From Pseudevernia furfuracea (Eukaryota > Ascomycota > Lecanoromycetes > Lecanorales > Parmeliaceae), in the NCBI GenBank assembly GCA_022315425.1, contig JAIUPT010000031.1:496001-560000 (forward strand): a stretch of DNA of 64,000 nt, read 5' to 3'. Below, one piece after another: positions 57,986-64,000 of the stretch (the first letter of the stretch is position 1; each line of letters starts with the position of its first letter). The position numbers were made by a program, and so were the translations under genes. Below the pieces are notes generated by a model. The model saw only the letters and a program-made list of their open reading frames with translations. It was not told where the DNA came from and did not search any database.

Positions 57986-58737
57986 TCTCTTTCCAAGGCA
58001 TTGTAGATCGATTTGATCGCATGTATCGACTCACGGCGCAAAGGGATTGTTTAAAGAGAGATTATAATGATGGATACGAAAAAGCGAGCGATACATAATT
58101 GGATGCCAGCATCGAGTGTCAGCATGTGAAAATGGAGGAAATCACGGTCCTTTCCCTGTACCTAATCTCAGCGTTGTAATAGAAAATCTTTTCATTCCAT
58201 TGACCCACACATGGATCAGCCAAACCAGGTCTTCGTCGCGAAACTTTTGCTCCCTCTCTGATACTCGTCAGGATGTCACCAATGATTGTGTGGATCAAGT
58301 ACAATAACCCTCTTTCGAGTCCAAAATCTCAGACATTTGAACCGAAGGCCTAGAAGTACACCACGGTAGAAACTCGTTCTTTATCGTACGCGAGCGCCTA
58401 GAGATACTTTGCGATCTCATCTGGCAAAGAGGTTTCTTTTGGATCGATCTTTCGATCAATATACGAGGGATAGGGTTGGGGGATTCTGGAGGATGATGCT
58501 GCTTTGGCGCATAATTATGAAGGAACTGGAAATTTTCAAAAATACTCAATGCTTCATGAAGGTTGGGGACGGGCATGCTATCTCGAGTACAGCTTGAACC
58601 AGCTGGGCGCAGACCGAGAACCTTGGGAAGGTTTTTGTAGGCGAGGGACTGCTAGTAAAAACGGAGCATCGCTGAACTGGCATCCCCTTCACTAAATGTA
58701 CATCTCTCTACCACAACTTCTATGCAACAGCTTACAT
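57986..58737. other. Convergent intergenic region
   Basis: About 750 bp between the unknown coiled-coil gene (+) and ATP2 (-). Short open frames only. Confidence 0.45.
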
Positions 58738-60748
58738 CTACTTCTTCTCCAGATCTGCCAGAATCTTCTCTCCCTTTTGACGTGCAGAGTCGATATCACC
58801 GACCATGTAGAACGCACCTGCAAACTTCAATTAGCACAGGGACGTATGAAATGATGTTGCATATTATTGCAAATGCATACCTTCTGGCAGATCGTCACCC
58901 TCCCCGTTCATGATGGCCTTGAAGCTGCGAATGGTATCCTTCAAGTCCACTAGCTTGCCCTCAATACCAGTGAAAACCTGTGCAACGGTAAAAGGCTGGC
59001 TCAAGAATCTCTGCAATTTTCTGGCACGCTCGACGGTCAACTTGTCCGCTTCCGACAATTCGTCCATTCCCAAAATTGCGATGATGTCCTGGAGCGACTT
59101 GTACTCTTGCAACATCTGCTGTACGCGCGATGCCGTGTCGTAGTGCTCTTGGCCAACCACACGAGGGTCCAACATCCTGGATTTCGAATCTAGAGGGTCG
59201 ACAGCGGGGTAGATACCCAACTCAGAGATACCGCGAGACAGGACCGTGGTGGCGTCCAAATGGGCAAAGGTGGTGGCAGGGGCAGGATCAGTCAAATCGT
59301 CGGCTGGCACGTAGACGGCCTGCACGGAAGTGATAGACCCCTTCTGGGTGGTTGTGATACGTTCTTGCATGAGACCCATGTCGACGGCGAGAGTTGGCTG
59401 GTAACCGACGGCAGACGGGATGCGACCAAGCAAGGCAGACACTTCGGAACCGGCTTGAGTGAAGCGGAAGATGTTGTCAATAAAGAGCAGCACTGATCAC
59501 GAGATTAGCAAATAGTTAATATTGTAAGCACACAACTGCAGCTTTGTACCGTCTTGACCCTCCTCGTCACGGAAGTACTCGGCCACAGTCAAACCAGTAA
59601 GAGCAACACGGGCACGAGCTCCTGGGGGCTCGTTCATTTGGCCAAAGACTAAGGCGACTTTTGACTCGCCATCCAGGTTGATGACCTGAGTTTCTTGCAT
59701 TTCATGGTATAGATCGTTACCCTCTCGAGTACGTTCTCCGACCCCAGTAAAGACAGAAAAACCACCATGGGCCTTAGCGATGTTGTTCTGCAGTTCACGT
59801 CAGCGCAGCTCCTTTAGACCAATCAGTTTCTGGCAATAGGTCGTACAATCAGCTCTTGAATGAACACCGTCTTGCCGACACCGGCACCTCCGAAAAGACC
59901 AATTTTTCCACCACGAGCATAAGGAGCGAGGAGATCTACGACTTTGATACCGGTAATGAGCACCTCAGCGGATGTTGATTGTTCAACAAACTCAGGAGCA
60001 TCCGCATGAATTGGCTTCTTCTGGGTATGCTTGATGGGGCCCCGCTCGTCAATTGGATGACCAGTGACGTTCATGATACGGCCAAGCGTTCCTGGACCAA
60101 CGGGAATCATGATTGGGGATCCAGTATCAGTGGCCGACCTCCCCCGTACAAGGCCCTCGGTACCTGGGGATTCAGGTCAGTAATAGTGTCACAATACAAT
60201 CTCCAGGACGCAAATATACCGTCCATAGCAATAGTTCGGACCACATTTTCACCCAGATGTTGCTGTTCGAACAGTAAGCCTAAGAGCTAAATACCTCGTG
60301 GCGTCAGATAGCTAGCGTACAGCAACTTCGAGGATCAGTTTCTGGCCGGCATTCTCGGTCTCCAAAGCATTGAGAATAGGAGGGAGCGCGTCGGTGTCAA
60401 ATTTTACTATTTGCAAGACACTGGCATCAGCTAATGATCACGCCTCCCGCGGTCCAAGCCTGGCCATGGAAGCGCAAGCTTTTGCTGAGGTACTTTGCAT
60501 ACCGTCTACGACAGCACCGATGACTTGGTGTATCTTCCCATCACCTACACCGCTTGCGAATCGAGCCCCGAGAGCTGGAGCGAGGTTACTTCGTATGGGT
60601 TGGAAAGCGCGTCGAGCTGCTGTTGGCCGTGCCAATCCAGAGGCTCGAAGAGATCGAGCGAGGCCGCTGCATCCGAATCAGTAGTGTTAGTGAATGCCAT
60701 TGAACTTGAGGACATATGAAAATACGGCTTGGCGTACCTCTTCAACAT
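58738..60748 (-). CDS. ATP2: ATP synthase F1 subunit beta
   Basis: Catalytic subunit of mitochondrial ATP synthase. ATG 60748; a first intron (donor GTACGC right after MLK) joins to SGLARSLRASGLARPTAARR, a targeting leader, then GVGDGKIHQVIGAVVDG. Downstream exons carry the nucleotide-binding P-loop GGAGVGKTVFIQELI, GERTREGNDLYHEM, ALVFGQMNEPPGARARVALT (catalytic Glu region), LLFIDNIFRFTQAGSEVSAL (Walker B) and PADDLTDPAPATTFAHLDAT. The end EKILADLEKK precedes TAG 58738-58740. Several short introns. Motif set and order are complete. Head to head with a cytochrome oxidase subunit gene. Confidence 0.96.
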
Positions 60749-61040
60749 TACGATTGATGTGAAAGAACGGTAAGAGTGGGAATGGAGTGTAGGAGTGATG
60801 GCAGTGGAGCTTGATTGACCATTGTCAGAGGAGAAGATTAGGTCGAAATTCCATTTTCCCGCTAGCATCAGCGAGCTATTTGACGCTAGTTCGTGCCCAA
60901 TTTGTGAATTGCCTACAATTACCTCTCTTTGTGAACTACAAATACAACTACAACTACAGTTACTACCCACTTATGCGGATCATGACCAATTGATCTGTCA
61001 TATCTACCAGGACCCGCCAACGGCTCGACGGACCTACACA
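60749..61040. promoter_or_regulatory. 292-bp divergent promoter of ATP2 and COX V/IV
   Basis: This segment separates the start codons of ATP2 (-) and the cytochrome oxidase subunit (+). Two CCAAT boxes are visible on the + strand at 60897-60901 and 60986-60990. CCAAT is the site of the HAP complex, which controls many respiratory genes in fungi; its use here is inferred. Confidence 0.6.
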
Positions 61041-61875
61041 ATGCTACGTTCGTTCCCTCGAGCTGCTCCCAGCTCAACCTCAATCCGATGCCCATCGATT
61101 CGCACAGCTCTACGAAGCCCCCGAACTACGCTCCCACTATGCACATCTGATGCAAAGAAACAACAGACGCGCTCAGTCGCTGCTCATGCTATATCTAATC
61201 CGACTCTCTCCCAGATTGAGAAGCGATGGGAAGGCATGCCGCCTCAGGAGCAAGCCGATCTGTGGATGGCATTGAGAGATAGGATGAAGAATGATTGGCA
61301 TGAGTTGACTCTGCAAGAAAGAAAAGCTGGTACGTGAGCATACTCCAGCTTCTTCGCGGTGACTTTCCATTCTAGACGCCTTGCGTCTTCTTACGTCACA
61401 TATATCCAACGCGAAAATGGAACCTAGGCAACGTTTGTACACGTGTGCGTCTCGTCATACTACAGTCCTAACACAAACTTGAAATCCAGCATACTGGATA
61501 GCCTTCGGCCCTCATGGTCCTCGCGCTCTCCCTCCGCCTGGCGAGAACTGGTATGTCTTCCGAATCACAATGCTCGGTCTTGGCGTTTCCTTCCTTGTCT
61601 TCTGTGCCATACGGTCACAAGCACGACCAGCGCCAAAGACGATGAATGCCCAATGGGAAGAGATGACCAATGAATATTTAAAGGTACGCTACGCTGATAA
61701 GCATGCCTGAGGCATTAATCTGCTCATCTCAAGCCTTTCCGTATTAACGGTGTTGTTTCGTCAGAACCAAAAAGTCGAACCCATCTCGGGCATATCATCC
61801 GAAGGCTATGTGGGCAAAGGAATGGTGCAGAGCAAGCCAAGAAAAGGGGGCATTCCATCAGACGACGACGAATAA
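61041..61875 (+). CDS. COX5: Cytochrome c oxidase subunit V (mammalian subunit IV family)
   Basis: Nuclear-encoded subunit of complex IV, about 197 residues. Exons 61041-61329, 61490-61683 and 61765-61875 with consistent phases. The N-terminus (MLRSFPRAAPSSTSIRCPSI and on) is an Arg/Ser-rich mitochondrial leader. The mature part has ISNPTLSQIEKRWEGMPPQE and DLWMALRDRMKNDWHELTLQ. The second exon opens AYWIAFGPHGPRALPPPGEN, then a single membrane helix (ITMLGLGVSFLVFCAIRSQA), then MNAQWEEMTNEYLK. The tail is polar and ends in an Asp run. This pattern is diagnostic of fungal Cox5/COX IV. Stop TAA 61873-61875. Confidence 0.93.
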
Positions 61876-62344
61876 TTAGCAACAGAATAGTTGCTCCTGT
61901 ATTCTACCTCAGTACTTTGACAGCTTTTCAATCTACCTGCAAGCGTCAGTATCCGGTATGCGTTCCACCATGAGTTCAAAACACGAGAGACTGCGGGGAG
62001 CAGTTGGTAGTGAGGTTGGACACCTCGGCGCGGCATTCTGTTCATACTCGGGCAGCACTTGTACAGACGCATAGAGATCTTTCACAGAAGAAATATACAG
62101 TGGTAACTATTGGTTTTCGCGTAGCGCAAGGGTTCTCTGGGCGCTGAAATGATCGGACTGTCTAGTAAACTGTCTATTATTACTTTTCCAGTCCAGAATG
62201 AGCACATTATGGGCTACCTTCCAGGAGGATGCGTCTCTATCCTTGCGGTCGTCTATTCGTGCTCCTATCCAACGCCTTTCGCGATGCATTACCCGTCCAT
62301 GGTATTCTTCCATATCGTACAACTCTCTTTGGTGCCATCCCCTG
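61876..62344. other. Convergent 3' region of COX5 and the Rab gene
   Basis: No gene is seen. Confidence 0.5.
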
Positions 62345-63298
62345 TTAGCAACATCCTCCGCTCCACCTCCCGCCTTTTCCACCGCCGACATCATTCATCC
62401 CTACCCTCACAGTCCCACCACCACCCTTCCCTGCGGCACTAGCTCCTGGCCCCCGAACTCCACTCCTCCGGTCATTCAAATCATACTTTCCCCGTTCCAC
62501 ATTCTCATATATTCGTTCCGCTACTTCCAAAAAAGCCTTCTCAACATTCTGCCCACTCCTCGCAGAAGTTTCCACGTACGTCATCACCCCATTCTTTTTG
62601 CACCACTCTTCTGCTTCGCCAACGGTCACGGCCCTTTTGTTCGCGGCTTCTAACCCTTGCGCCTCGCCATTTAGCATTCCCGAAGTAACGGTGCTTGACG
62701 AAGCCAAATCACTTTTGTTGCCTACAAGTATGACCTGCATATTTTGGAGTTGGTATGGCTTTTTTGAGACAAAAAACTCGGCTCATAAATCAATTTTGGG
62801 GTATGATGAATGTTGTACTCTTGAGACATGGCTCGGGGCTCAAATGTGGTGCAGACTGGGGAAAGATTGCTCCGAAAAGGCACTTACGACAATCCCCTCC
62901 TCTGCAATCTGTCTGAGATCATGTAACCATGCCGTCGCATGATCGAAAGTCGAGCGCCGAGTTATATCGTAAACTAGCAGGGCTCCGGAAGCACCACGGA
63001 AGTAGGATCTGGTTATCGATTTGTAGGTTTCTTGACCTGCCGTGTCCCAGAGAGAGAGCTTCATACGTTTCTGCTTTACTTCGCCGGACGGATGTGCAGG
63101 ATTTGGAGAGTTTGGAGAGTTGGAGTCGGAGGCGGGTGGCCCAACAGCGACAATGCGAGATCCAAACTCCACACCAATCGTCACGTCATGGTGAGGCGAG
63201 AAACGGCCCTCACAGAGCCTGATTGTGAGGCTGGATTTCCCTGTACCAGAGTCACCAATACAAACGAGCTTGGCAATGTAATCCCATGGTTGCGACAT
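62345..63298 (-). CDS. Rab-family small GTPase (Ypt4/Rab4-like)
   Basis: Vesicle-traffic GTPase of about 266 residues. The preferred start is Met at 63298 (MSQPWDYIAKLVCIGDSGTG); an upstream in-frame Met would add 25 residues. Exons 63298-62888 and 62734-62345, phase 0. G motifs: GDSGTGKSS (P-loop), TIGVEFG (switch I), WDTAGQE (switch II), NKSD and ETSA. The C-terminus ends GGCC, for double geranylgeranylation and membrane attachment. There is a low-complexity Ser/Pro/Asn insertion between strands 2 and 3 (around SDSNSPNSPNPAH), and a Gly-rich tail before the CC. Rab4 grouping is by overall similarity and is less certain than the Rab call. Confidence 0.9.
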
Positions 63299-63880
63299 TA
63301 TTCTATCTTTGTTATCAGCAAAGAAGATGGATGAAGACGATTTGAGCGGTCTTCTAATCGTCGGCTGCGTCACGAGGTCACGTTACTAAATCATGGATGG
63401 AAAACTTGAAGTGCCATACTTCGATATCAGTCTCGAGATTTAGAGCTTGACACTTTTGATAACCGAGCCTTTGGTCCTTGGATGAGTTGCTCTGTTAAAT
63501 AAGATAATTCGTTTTTAAGATTCTCATTTCAACAATGATGCACCAATGCCTTTATGTCTTGGCATGCATAAGGTACTTAATGCATAAACACAGCGAGCGC
63601 CTAATATAATCAGGCTAAACTGTAGGCAGTAAGGCACTTTAATACCTTAGCGAGCTTAGGTAACAGCCGCGGCCTGGGCACCCAGACCATCGTATGACTA
63701 CCTTATGACTGTTCAAACTTGAGTAAAGGACTAAAGGCACAAGACTGACAACCCAACAATACCTTTACGCGTGATGGATTACTACATACTCTTAGACAAC
63801 ACTGATATTGGAGCATGAGACGCATGCATCTATTCCTTGAAAATCTGTGACCAAGTACGATTCTTTTTCCTTCTTCCAGC
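63299..63880. other. Intergenic region at right edge
   Basis: Upstream of the Rab gene. AT-rich with repeated GGTACTTAA/TACCTTAG-like words. No gene is seen. Confidence 0.45.
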
Positions 63881-64000
63881 GCATCAGCACCCGGCGGACG
63901 TCATTGCTCCAGATACCTTATCGCTGCGGAGAGCTCACACCAAGATTGCCTCCTCGGAGGCATCCAAACAGCTTCTGAGGAAAGTATACCTACATCAATA
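63881..64000 (+). CDS. Possible internal exon of a gene running off the window
   Basis: A pyrimidine-rich acceptor (CTTCTTCCAG, 63871-63880) is followed by an open frame to the window edge that reads HPADVIAPDTLSLRRAHTKI and on. Composition is coding-like, but the upstream exon is not identified and no family is recognised. Confidence 0.35.

Noticed and set aside
1..64000. Search for a multi-gene defence, secondary-metabolite or transposon system
   Set aside because: No NLR/HET proteins, polyketide or peptide synthases, terpene cyclases, transposases or reverse transcriptases are seen; genes are mostly housekeeping.

Overview
This window is nuclear DNA from a filamentous ascomycete fungus (Pezizomycotina; the gene content would fit Leotiomycetes, but that rank is only a guess). 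The evidence is the gene structure: protein genes with one to several short GT-AG introns (about 47-160 bp), CT-rich leaders, no operons, and a set of typical fungal proteins (class II histone deacetylase, plasma-membrane H+-ATPase, Nrd1/Seb1-type termination factor, Yhm2 and Ggc1 mitochondrial carriers, a DUF6604 family member). I found no virus, no intact transposon, no CRISPR and no bacterial-style cluster.

Layout. 0-0.6 kb: edge of one or two unrecognised genes. 1.1-4.3 kb: a coiled-coil protein (+). 5.3-9.7 kb: a large chromodomain plus Myb-like protein (+). 10.3-11.9 kb: a histidine acid phosphatase (-). 12.3-12.9 kb: a small three-exon gene with an apparent one-base frameshift and an intronic G-quadruplex (+). 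13.2-15.0 kb: a coiled-coil protein (-). 15.5-16.7 kb: an F-box protein (-). 18.0-21.1 kb: HDA1 histone deacetylase (-). 22.2-23.5 kb: GAPDH (-). 23.9-26.4 kb: glycogen branching enzyme (-). 27.4-27.8 kb: a decayed tandem repeat. 27.9-30.5 kb: a charged nuclear-type protein (-). 31.3-34.5 kb: an FHA-like/kinase gene followed by a decayed paralogue (+). 35.1-37.0 kb: mitochondrial ClpX (+). 37.3-38.6 kb: YHM2 carrier (-). 39.4-41.9 kb: a broken DUF6604 gene (+). 42.9-44.6 kb: citrate synthase (-). 45.5-48.1 kb: Nrd1/Seb1-like factor (+). 49.5-52.8 kb: H+-ATPase (+). 53.2-55.0 kb: WD40 DCAF4-like protein (+). 55.2-56.3 kb: GGC1 carrier (-). 56.9-58.0 kb: unknown coiled-coil protein (+). 58.7-60.7 kb: ATP synthase beta (-), head to head with 61.0-61.9 kb cytochrome c oxidase subunit V/IV (+). 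62.3-63.3 kb: Rab GTPase (-). The right edge may hold another exon.

How the genes fit together. Six genes serve the mitochondrion (ClpX, Yhm2, citrate synthase, Ggc1, ATP synthase beta, COX V/IV), and two of them share a 292-bp divergent promoter. GAPDH and branching enzyme lie side by side in carbon metabolism. The chromodomain protein and HDA1 are both chromatin factors and lie within 16 kb of each other. The accessory stretch 27-42 kb holds most of the decay: a degenerate repeat array, a kinase pseudogene next to its parent family member, and a DUF6604 pseudogene. I see no convincing new multi-gene system. The most notable items are the HDA1 microexon carrying the catalytic motif, the kinase gene/pseudogene pair sharing an intron position, the 26-codon repeat relic, and the small frameshifted gene.
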